Source: Tillandsia leiboldiana | Taxonomy: Eukaryota > Streptophyta > Magnoliopsida > Poales > Bromeliaceae | Direction of reading: 5' to 3' | Assembly (NCBI GenBank): GCA_029204045.2 | Contig: CM055075.1 | Coordinates: 20,890,491 to 20,954,490, forward strand | DNA: 64,000 nt | Part shown: positions 52,300 through 61,847 of the stretch, piece by piece | Layout: every line of letters begins with the position of its first letter | Numbering within the stretch: position 1 is the first letter of the stretch | Program-made: the position numbers and the translations under genes | The notes under the pieces: generated by a model | Told to the model about the DNA's origin: nothing | Databases searched by the model: none | The model's input: only the letters and a program-made list of their open reading frames with translations

Positions 52300-54846
52300 T
52301 TATTTCAAGGAAAGCATTCCAATTGCTTTTCGCAAATGAATAAAACGTTTTTGATTCAAAGGTTTTGTTAAAATGTCAGCTAATTGATCCTCAGTTGAAA
52401 TATATGAAAGTTGAAGAGTATTTGATTCAACTAGCTCTCTAAGAAAATGATATCTAAGTTCAATATGTTTTGTTCTAGAGTGCAACACAGGGTTTTTAGA
52501 AATGTTAATTGCACTTGTGTTGTCACAAAGAATTGTTACCGAAGATGCTGAAATCCGGAAGTCGCTCAACACACTTTTCATCCAAATGAGTTGGGTTGAA
52601 CAACTACCCGCGGAAATGTATTCTTCTTCGGCAGTCGAGAGTGCTATGCAATTCTGCTTTTTACTGTGCCATGCAACAAGGCAATGGCCAAGATAGAAGC
52701 ATGCACCACTCGTGCTTTTCCGATCATCCACTGATCCTGCCCAATCGGCATCTGAGTATCCAACAATATCCAAACTAGTTCCCATAGGATACCAAATTCC
52801 GAAATTAATTGATCCTTTGATGTACCGGATGATCCTTTTCACCGCTTTCAGGTGAACCTCCTTTGGTGCTGATTGATATCTCGCGCAAATCCCAACACTA
52901 AAGGATATATCCGGGCGACTAGCCGTGAGGTAAAGTAGACTTCCAATCATACTTCGATACAGTTTCTCGTCTACATTTTCACTATGTGATTCACTTCTAA
53001 GTCCCTTGTGGCTAGTTCCCATTGGAGTCGGAAAATCTTTCGAATTTTCTAAGTCAAACTTTTTAACCAACTCCATTGCATACTTGGATTAACTCAAGTG
53101 AATACCTTCATCATTTTGTTTAATTTGCAATCCAAGGAAATAAGTCAATTCGCCCATCATGGACATCTCAAATTCACTTTCCATGGTCTCCGCGAATTTA
53201 GAAGCATCATTATCTCTTGTTGCGCCAAATACAATGTCATCGACATAGATTTGTGCTACAATGAAATTGCTTTGATAATGCTTCACAAAGAGAGTCCTGT
53301 CAGCTCCCCCTCGAGTATAGCCCTTCTCCAAAAGGTGCTTTGTCAACCTTTCGTACCATGCTCGCGGTGCTTGTTTCAGACCGTAAAGAGCATTTTTCAA
53401 ACGAAAAACATGGTTAGGTTGTTTATGGTCTACAAAACCTTTCGGTTGAGCCACATAAACTTCCTCATTTAAAAACCCATTTAGAAACGCGCTCTTAACG
53501 TCCATTTGAAATAATTTGATTTTAAAATGACAAGCAATAGCAAATAGTATACGAATAGACTCGAGTCTAGCTACAGGGGCGAATGTTTCATCAAAGTCTA
53601 TACCTTCTACTTGAGAGTAGCCTTGAGCAACTAATCGTGCCTTGTTCCTGATGATAGTACCATCCTCATTTTTCTTGTTCTTGAAAATCCATTTGGTACC
53701 TATCACATTATGTTGCTTTGGAGGCTTCGTTAATTCCCAGACTTTGTTTCGCTCAAATTGATGGAGCTCTTCCTGCATTGCTTTAATCCAGTAGTCATCC
53801 TGAAGAGCTTCATCTATGTTCTTTGGTTCGATTAAAGATACGTAGCAAGCGAATCCACAAACCAACTGCCTCCGAGTTCTAACTCCTTCTTGTGGATCTC
53901 CAATAATATTCGATTCCGGATGATCCTTGGAGATTCGTAGCGTTTGTTGAAACGGAGTACTCGGAGGTATATGAGATGATTCCTGCACATCAGATAAACT
54001 TGAAGAACCATTAGATGCATCATTAATATTGGAAGTATTATTATGAGAAGATGCAATGGCAGGTGAATCATCATCTAGAGAGATATCGAGGGTAGATTTT
54101 CCAGATTCAAAGTGAAAGGCTTCATCTACTTTAACATTTATAGATTCTACGATCGTCTTAGATTCCAAGTTAAATACTCGATATGCTCTACTATTTGTAG
54201 AATACCCCAAGAATATCCCTTCGTCACTTCGAGAGTCGAACTTTTCAAGATTTTCACGGTCACGTAAAATGTAACACCGACTCCCGAAGATGCGAAAATA
54301 TTTGATGTTGGGTTTTCTACCGCACCATAGTTCATATGGTGTATTTAACATTCCCGGGCGCAAATAAACTCGATTAATAACATAGATTGCAGTGTTCACA
54401 GCTTCAGCCCAAAAATGTAGCGGTAAATTCCGGCTGTGAAGCATAACACGTGCCATCTCTTGAACAACCCTGTTTTTGCGCTCGACAACACCATTCTGTT
54501 GAGGTGTATAGGGTGCAGAGAATTCATGCTTAATACCGTTTGAAGTGCAAAAGTCAATGAATTTAGAGTTAACGAATTCTCCACCTCTATCACTTCTAAC
54601 ACGAATGATCTTTTCATTCTTTTCAATCATAATACGAAGGCAAATCTCGTGAAAAGAATCAAAAGTATCAGCTTTCTCTTTTAAAAATGCTACCCAAGAA
54701 TATCGAGAGAAATCATTAATCATCAAGAAAATATTCCATTTACCTCCCAAAGATGGTTGACGAGTTGGCCAAAAGAAAGAAAAATAGTCTACATAAACTA
54801 CACAACATTTAATCGTAGAACGATTAAAGACAAGGAAGGATTTCAC
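52300..54846 (-). pseudogene. Copia pol of element D, N-terminally deleted, one stop
   Basis: From the integrase core (PTRQPSLGGKW, RSDRGGEF, VVERKNR) through RT (YVDDIVF at about 53237) to RNase H (YSDADWAGS, then STAEEEY where the others have STAEAEY), ending RKAIGMLSLK at 52300. A TAA at 53089-53091 replaces the Gln of LSQSKYAMEL (one C-to-T change). Upstream, protease, the integrase zinc region and the first catalytic Asp region (HMDLMG) are missing. The junction carries about 50 bases of unrelated sequence (about 54773-54831). Confidence 0.88.
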
Positions 54847-54892
54847 CTTTGCATACCCAAACCTTTTGAGTTTTGGAGTATGTTGGCAATGG

Positions 54893-56845
54893 TTAAGAAA
54901 TTTTCCTTGATGAAGACGTCTTGTATGATTGATCTTTTTCTTTTGTCATCGTCTTGTTTGAAGTACTACCAATGTTCTTTTCTTTTGAAAAATCCTTCTT
55001 TGAATTCCGGGGAGTGAACTTATTGGTAGCGGTTGCAAGATGTGGTTGGTTTGATCCTTGAGCTCCAATCTTGCAATTTCTTTCAATGTGCCCTGCAAAA
55101 TTACAACGAAAACATATCTTAGTACTTGACGATCCCGAGGAGGATGAAGTAGGCTTGTTGTCGTTGCTTGTCGTTAGTTCCGGTGTCGGAGGAGGAGATA
55201 CCGACTGGGGCACGAAAACTGTCCCAACCGAACTAAAATTGTCTTCAGTTCGATTGTATCCGAGGCCAAACTTGTTTGTTTGACCAAGACCAAGAAGTTT
55301 ATCCAACTTACTCCTTCCAGAAGAAAATTGCTGTAAGTCATCCTTGAGTTGGAAAATGGTCTCTGTCATTTCCAATTTTTCCCGTCGGGCCTCGCCGTAG
55401 AGCTTCAAGAAGTAATTCGCTTTGTTCACCATATCTATATAATTCTTCTCGAGTTGCTCATTGGACTCTTGAAGGGAAACATTTGCTTTTATCAAATTAT
55501 CCCTTTCCACTTCAAGATCGGTCGAGAGAGAAGTTACCCTTTTTACTTCTTCTTCGAGATCCTGCAATCTCCCTCTCAACCCCTTGTTTTGCTTAGCCGG
55601 TTTCTTTGAATCCCGTAAAGGTCTGTGGTAGGCTAGAGCAAAATCTTCACCTTCCGAATTATCCGATTTGTTGTCCGTTGCAATCTTTTCAACAGTGGAG
55701 TTGGACAATGACTCGGACGTACTTGCCATAAAGCACATGAAGGGTGAAGATGTGGACGCGTGGAATGCCGTGGTGCTCTTTTCTTCATCACTTGAAGACG
55801 ACTCATTTGACGTTGAGTTGTCATCCCAAGTGACGACTTGCATCGCCTTCTTCTTTGCCGGATACTTGTTGGGACACTCCGTTGCAATGTGGCCGTAGCC
55901 TCGACATTTGAAGCATTGTAGTTGTCCCTCTGAACTTTTCTTATCCTTTGAGAAGTTCTCTTGCTTTCTTGACTTGTAACTTGAAGTACCCTTGCCTTTG
56001 TTTGACTTTCCGAAGGATGGAGATTTACTTGAATTACCCCTTCGAAAGTTGCGGCGAAACTTCCTTGTCAAGAGAGCGAGCTGCTTCTCAAATTCCTCCA
56101 TAGAAAGATTCTCGTCATCGTCTGAGGAGGATGTATCCGCGTCTTCTTCCTTAGTTGTTTTCAACGCATAACCTGAAGACTTAGAAGAGGATGCTTTTCC
56201 AGAAGAATTGTTAGTAGTTAATGTCATTTCATATGTTTGTAATGAACCAACTAATTCTTCTACACGCATTTCGTCCGGGTGTTTAATAGTTTCAATGGCT
56301 GTAACCTTTGGGCGAAATCGTTCAGGAAGAGTTCTTAAGATCTTTCTTACAACCTTAAATTCTGTAATCTTCTCTCCCAGGTTAGCACATGAGTTTACGA
56401 TGTCTTGCAATCGTGTATAGTAGTCCGTGAAAGATTCATTTTCTGCCATCAAGATAGAGTCAAACTTGCTCGTAAGCATTTGCAGTTTCTGAATCTTCAC
56501 GAGGTTAGTTCCCTCATGTGTAACTTGAAGAACATCCCAGATTTCTTTCGCAGTCTCACATGCCGAGACACGAGAGAATTCAGTTTGAGATAAGGCATTA
56601 AAGATAGCATTAATTCCCTTGCCATTGTAAGAAGATGAATCTAACTCTTCCTTGATCCATTTCGACCTAGGTTTTAAGGTGCGAACATCAGAGATAATTT
56701 TAGTTGGATTAGACCATCCTAATTCAATTGATTGCCACACCCTTTCGTCGATGGAAATTAAAAAGGCTTTCATCCGAACTTTCCAGTACGCATAATTTGT
56801 TCCATCAAAGAAAGGGGGTCGGTTGATGTTTCCACCTTCAACCAT
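54893..56845 (-). CDS. Copia gag of element D, 650 aa, cut before protease
   Basis: Starts MVEGGNINRPPFFDGTNYAY. Gag domain, zinc knuckles CFKCRGYGHIATEC (about 310) and CFRCNFAGHIERNC (about 577), with coiled coil between. After the second knuckle the sequence diverges from B: the RSTQT motif is not kept, and the frame ends YKTSSSRKIS with no protease. Gag itself may still be translatable. Confidence 0.85.
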   Translation of the reverse strand: MVEGGNINRPPFFDGTNYAYWKVRMKAFLISIDERVWQSIELGWSNPTKIISDVRTLKPRSKWIKEELDSSSYNGKGINAIFNALSQTEFSRVSACETAKEIWDVLQVTHEGTNLVKIQKLQMLTSKFDSILMAENESFTDYYTRLQDIVNSCANLGEKITEFKVVRKILRTLPERFRPKVTAIETIKHPDEMRVEELVGSLQTYEMTLTTNNSSGKASSSKSSGYALKTTKEEDADTSSSDDDENLSMEEFEKQLALLTRKFRRNFRRGNSSKSPSFGKSNKGKGTSSYKSRKQENFSKDKKSSEGQLQCFKCRGYGHIATECPNKYPAKKKAMQVVTWDDNSTSNESSSSDEEKSTTAFHASTSSPFMCFMASTSESLSNSTVEKIATDNKSDNSEGEDFALAYHRPLRDSKKPAKQNKGLRGRLQDLEEEVKRVTSLSTDLEVERDNLIKANVSLQESNEQLEKNYIDMVNKANYFLKLYGEARREKLEMTETIFQLKDDLQQFSSGRSKLDKLLGLGQTNKFGLGYNRTEDNFSSVGTVFVPQSVSPPPTPELTTSNDNKPTSSSSGSSSTKICFRCNFAGHIERNCKIGAQGSNQPHLATATNKFTPRNSKKDFSKEKNIGSTSNKTMTKEKDQSYKTSSSRKIS

Positions 56846-56864
56846 TGTTTACAACCCTATTCCC

Positions 56865-56876
56865 GCTCTGATACCA
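56865..56876 (-). other. Primer binding site, initiator Met tRNA type (element D)
   Basis: TGGTATCAGAGC on the minus strand, two bases inside the 5' LTR end; identical in placement to element B. Confidence 0.93.
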
Positions 56877-56878
56877 CT

Positions 56879-58176
56879 TGTTGGGTTATATGTAATAAGG
56901 ATCTAAATAGGGGAAGAAACACCTAGAGGGGGGTGAATAGGTGTAAACGTATAAACACTCAGAAATCGTTGCGATAAAAAACCCAATGCGGAAATAAAAA
57001 TAACACGCAAGATTTTTACGTGGAAAACTCCATCACCGGAGTAAAAAACCACGGGACCGATAACACGGCGAAATCCACTAGAATTAAAACACGTACAAGG
57101 TGATTTACCATACACACTTACGACTCAACCTTTTCCATACGCTCCTAGAGGATCTTCTCCGCTCGCTCCACGACGCTTCTCGAATCCACGATCTGCGCCC
57201 AACGCCGAATCCACGGCGTCCAACGTCGAATCCACGACGTCCGACCGAATCCACGGTCTTCACCCAGTAGCACCCTTCGAATCCACGAACGTGCCTCGCT
57301 CCGAATCCACGAGAGCGGTTGAACCTTGAATCCACAAGGACACGCGAATCCACGCGCCGATTTTGGGGAAATCGTTGTTTTTGGGTGGTGATGATCCGCC
57401 GAATACTTAGATCAAAGATAGATCGGAAATACCATCTAAGTATTCATTAGTTTGATTCAACTCAAGATGTGAGTATGAAAACCTAGAATCAAACTAATCA
57501 ATATAGATGAAGAAACATAGAGTATTATCTAATGATTTCCTTTCTTCTCTATATGTGGATCTTAGGCCGTATAAAATGATATATGAATATGACGGCTCTT
57601 TCGATTTACGGCTTCTTTTCTTTTCTTAACCCTAGAAAAAGAGTCATAGGGTCTATTTATAGGTTAGAAACATTTGGAAGGAGATAAGAATAAAAAACCT
57701 AACATTTCTGGAATTTTAACGGACGGCGATCCGGATCGGATTTGGGCGATCCGGATTGCAGTAGCAAGAAAGACGGTTTCCAGAAAAACAATCGTTCGGG
57801 ATCCGGATCGGAATGCCTGATCCGGATCGTTCATACAATTCAGAAAACTCAACGTTCGGGATCCGGATCGTGAGATGCTGCGATCCGGATTGAAGTAATG
57901 TATGAAACAAAAACCTTCGGGATCCGGACTGCTGGCTCTGATCCGGATCCTGAACATGTCCGAACACCAGTTTTTGATTTATATGCAATTAAAAGTTCTT
58001 CCAGGTGTTTCTACACTACAAGAAGTATTCGGATCACCAAAAATCTTTAGTTAAACATACCTGATCCTTTTGAATTCTTCTTTCTTGAGATTGAGTTAAA
58101 TGATCCAACTTTCTTCATCTTCAATCTTCAAGACTTGAACCTTTCACGAAACTACGCCAACTCAAATTCCGTAACA
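56879..58176 (-). repeat. 5' LTR of element D, 1298 bp
   Basis: Same length as the 3' LTR. Palindrome array about 57727-57948, TATA at 57654-57662, hairpin array 57172-57357. Two palindromes that are mutated in the 3' LTR (GATCCAGATC, GATCTGGATC) are perfect here. Confidence 0.93.
57172..57357 (-). repeat. Common-loop hairpin array (element D, 5' LTR)
   Basis: Eight loop words from 57182 to 57353, all GTGGATTC on the minus strand. The cleanest copy of the array besides element 0. Confidence 0.77.
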
Positions 58177-58181
58177 GTATA
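58177..58181 (+). repeat. Target-site duplication GTATA, right copy (element D)
   Basis: Matches 47318-47322; the LTR of element A resumes directly after it. Confidence 0.92.
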
Positions 58182-58403
58182 TCACCTTGTACGTGTTTAA
58201 TTCTAGTGGATTTCACCGTGTTATCAGTCCCGTGGTTTTTTACTCCGGTTTGGAGTTTTCCACGTAAAAATCTCTGCGTGTTATTTATTTTTCCGCATTG
58301 GGTTTTATATCGCAAAGATTTTTGAGTGTTTATTGTTTACACCTATTCACCCCCCTCTAGGTGGTTTTTCCCCTATTTAGATCCAATTATATATAACCCA
58401 ACA
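58182..58403 (+). repeat. 3' LTR of element A, right part (222 bp)
   Basis: Continues the LTR broken at 47322, with the conserved end: CACCTATTCACCCCCCTCTAG near 58340, then ATAACCCAACA. The last base of element A is 58403. The base composition and family change abruptly after this point. Confidence 0.9.
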
Positions 58404-58493
58404 TAAACGGCCACGTCCTCACCTCGATCAGCTGTCTCCGCGCGAGCTAAGCCGGAACAGCAGCCTCAGGAAACCTATCACCGACAGAGGGTG

Positions 58494-58521
58494 TGAGAAC
58501 TACATCCTACAGTAGTTCTCA
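58494..58521. repeat. Perfect 10-bp inverted repeat, 8-base loop (element E LTR)
   Basis: TGAGAACTAC and GTAGTTCTCA around ATCCTACA. Could be an RNA hairpin or a protein-binding dyad; a single copy only. Confidence 0.7.
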
Positions 58522-60639
58522 GTGGGTACCGTCATCAATATCCACAGTATGCCCACTAAGTCCACTGGAGGCACAACAGATAGGTATGCAGATAGATAGA
58601 TAAAAGGGGTAAGTAGGAAAGAAACTACAGCTAACATGCATCATCATGCCCAAGGAACTCTACTCAGACCCTGCTATGCATACACTCTCACTGCTAATAG
58701 TATGCCTCAAGTACTATGCTCAAAGGAAAACTCATCTATGAACATGCAATGAAACTCACTCACACAAATCACCTAAATCTCAATGACTGTCCCACTTTGG
58801 ACCAGTCAAAGTCAAACCTGCGCTCGTCTACTGCCGCACATCCCGGAGGAACGGACTTACGTAGGGTGTCCCTCAAGGACTATCTCAGTAACCACATCGC
58901 AGCCTCATCAGGCTCGGTATCATCATCGCATCCGGAGCGTAGCTCGCGGGGACCGATCCCGCGAACTCAAGTATCTCAAGTATCTCATAACTGGCATAAA
59001 AAGCCAGGATCAGCAGGCTATAATCCTCGATCAAACAGATCGGTATCACGAGCTCAAAAGCACACCTCGGTCGATGAAAGATCCCTCGACTCGATCAGGA
59101 AATGCCCACACGATCTCAAGCTATGTCGGAGAAACCTCGACGACTCAATCTGATAATGCACGACCATGGCTGAGTCGGAAACCTCCGCGACTCGATCTGC
59201 CAGACCCCATATATCCTCAAAACTAAGTGGGAGAACTACCTCCACCACTAAATCATAAACACAACCCATGATCCCAACAAGGAAGAAGAACGCTCATGAC
59301 ACTAGAACTCGACAGACGATGCTCTAAAAATACCCTCGGCCCTCTGGCGCGAGTACACAATCAATTCGAACAATCTGGACCATTCATAATGTTCTCAATA
59401 GTTAAAAACTTTTTTAAAAGTGAAGTTTTACTTAAAACGGGGCACTAAAAATATATGAAGGTCCAGATGCAGCCTAAATCTCAAATGAACTTGCAGTCTA
59501 GTGTCAAATAACCTCTAGATCATACTAAAAATGTCAGGGGCTCAAGAATGTCATTCTATAATTTTCTAGGCAACTATTAGATTTATCAGTACATAATAAA
59601 TCAGCTAATCATGATCAATATATGATAAATATGCTAAACATGATCAATATGCTTGCAGAAGCATTAGAGGGCATTCCATAAATTTTGGAGAAATTCCAAC
59701 CCACTTGGATCGCATTCCGGAGGCAACGCTGAAGTCGGGGAAGCGCCGAAGCCACAAACTGAAGAAACCTCGAAAATCGCGCCGCAAATAACGGGAAAAA
59801 CCTCGGGAGCTCCAATAAATTGCCTCGAGTCCATACAAAAATTCCGGCACACAACGGCTCACTCTACGGCCAACTCGCAGTACAACAAGGCTCAAGCAAA
59901 CATCACGCTCCAATTGCACATTAAAACAAATAATGCTCACATAGGCTCAACCTTTTAATTCCAACCACACTTTCAAGTTGCATCTGTTCACATCAAGTCC
60001 ATCATAAAAAAATAAATCGTTTGCACTTAAATACAGGTTCACATAAACACCTTACTGCACAACCAAGAAGTCACAGCACCTCCGCTTAGCATTAGCCCAC
60101 ACGAAGTCTTCCACACCACTTAAAATACAGGCTCCAATACATACAATAATTAACGTCCAAAGCCCAATTTAAGTTCACTTCATCACCCACAACACACTTT
60201 AGTAAAGATCCCAATAGCACACTTAGTAACAAAAACCCAACAGCTCACATAAAACAATTCCCAACAGCATGCTTTACAAAAATTCCAATAGCTCAATTTA
60301 AAGCCCCTTAGCACACACCCAACTCTTCCTGTTCACATAAGGCCACAAAACTCAGCATACACCAAGCAGTCACAAACACACACACACTTCACACACCCTT
60401 CTCATCTCTAACCCGCAGCAGCACCAAACCGAGGCACCAAGCCCTGCCATTCCAAAAAAACCCAACAGCACAAAGCCATCCTGCGAGAGAAATGAGGGAA
60501 ACCAAAAATTAGCGGAAGCGGGAGTTAAACGCGCGGTCGCCGGCGCCAAAACCAAGCCCAAAGCGAAGAAAAACACCGCGCGCGACACGCATCGCAAGTT
60601 GTAGCGAAGCTAAAGCCGCCGCTGCGGCACTAACCAGCA

Positions 60640-60860
60640 GCCGCAGCACTTCCTGGGCCCGCCGCTGCGCTGCCTTGGCCCGCCGCGCGGGGCCCAGGCC
60701 CGCAGCGGGCCGCCCAGGCCCGCTGCGCGCCGCCCAGGCCCGCTGCGCGCCGCCCGCTTCGCGCGCGGCCGCAGCGCGCTGCGCGTAGCGCGCGCTTGCG
60801 CGCTGCGCGGCGCCCGCCTGGGCGCTGCGCCGCAGCGCCCTGCGCGCCACAAGCGGAGCC
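60640..60860. repeat. GC-rich degenerate tandem repeats (element E LTR)
   Basis: Repeats of GCCCAGGCCCGCTGCGCGCC and related words in AT-rich surroundings. Open frames through it are composition effects. Like the array in element C, it sits in a gypsy LTR, though its sequence is unrelated. Confidence 0.75.
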
Positions 60861-61847
60861 CAGCCGCTTGCTGCCCTCATTTATAGGACAGCAAGCCCTC
60901 CTCCTCAACACTCCCACTCCAACCACTTCTCTGCCTAAAGCAAAAACAAAAAGAAAAGCACGCACCTCTACCACTCCGCCGCGCACGCCGTTGCCGCGCT
61001 CACCGCTCGGCCCACTAGGCTTCAAGGAGGGTGTTCCATCATCAAAGCTCCTTCCTCATCTCTCTTTTCCTTAGTTCCTTCTCCTTCTTCTCTCTTCTTT
61101 TCTCTTCTTTTCTCTCCTTTTCTCATTCCTCTGTTTCAAAACCATTCCTCCGCTTTGCCTAAAGATGAGAACGATGACATGGCAACCACTAATTAAAGGG
61201 CTCAATTAATGTGAGGGGGTAGTTGGCTAAATTAAATGCACCATCAGAGACAAAATTATCACACTACCCTTAAATCCAAATCCCTCTCTCTCTTTCACTA
61301 ATTCCATTCCTTATTCCTCATAGATTAAATCCACTAATAAATTAATTAAATAATTAAATAATCCATTAAAAGTCCCCTCAACTCATCTTTTGCCTTCGGG
61401 GCCTCCGCACGGTTCCGAAACTTCCCGAACTCCGCTGTAAATTAAAAATACACGTGTTCAAAGCTTTTTCTCTTCAAAAAGCTCAACCGTGGAGTCGGTG
61501 TGCTCAATCCAAAAACCGGCTCCAAAACTGCCAGTTCTAACTCACTTTTCGCCTTCGGGCTCTCCGTGTCAGTCCGGAACCTCCCGAACTCCGCTGTAAT
61601 CATAAAATACACCTGATCCATGTATTTCCAAATTTTCTGCACTCCACAATGGTGTCGAGGCTTCCCCGAAACCAGTCCTCTATCGGTGCACAAATCCCGG
61701 AAACTCCAAATCGAGCTGGGGCTTTCGTGTAGATCCGAATCAACCCGAACTCATCTGAAAACACAAATGGAACCTGCCTAGGGCGATTTCCCCGCCCCAC
61801 GCCAACTTGTGCGGTCGGCGCGCCATCCGAAAATCCGGTATTCTACA

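Larger units (their letters stand above)
47323..58176 (-). mobile_element. Copia element D (Sirevirus-like), 10.9 kb, internal deletion
   Basis: Two 1298-bp LTRs differing at about 12 positions by eye, primer site, gag, truncated pol, intact extra ORF and polypurine tract, flanked by GTATA. The youngest copia element here by LTR similarity, yet it lacks protease and the integrase zinc region and has a stop in RNase H. Inserted in the 3' LTR of element A. Confidence 0.95.
7464..58403 (+). mobile_element. Copia element A (Sirevirus-like), host of four nested insertions
   Basis: A + strand element whose gag tail, protease, integrase, RT, RNase H, spacer, extra ORF and 3' LTR can be followed across interruptions. 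Its pieces are 7464-12887, 23797-24339, 44701-47322 and 58182-58403. The interruptions are B (12888-23791), C with its duplicated copy and gap (24340-44695) and D (47323-58176). Each resumes exactly after a 5-bp target duplication. The 5' LTR and early gag are left of the window, behind element 0. The LTR ends CCCAACA at 58403. Confidence 0.93.
58404..61847 (-). repeat. Long 3' LTR of decayed gypsy element E, at least 3.4 kb
   Basis: On the minus strand it starts TGTAGAATACCGG at 61847, right after a purine tract (AAGGAGGGGAGAG, 61848-61860) that follows the GGACGAAA motif typical of Tekay/Del 3' ends. It runs to element A without a recognisable end, so A appears to be inserted in it. No gene seen. 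It includes a perfect 10-bp inverted repeat (58494-58521), degenerate repeats at about 60160-60330 and a GC-rich array at about 60640-60860. Confidence 0.7.

Noticed and set aside
60509..61074. Ala/Arg-rich ORFs in the LTR of element E.
   Set aside because: Composition effect of the GC-rich repeat; open in several frames on both strands with no recognisable domain.
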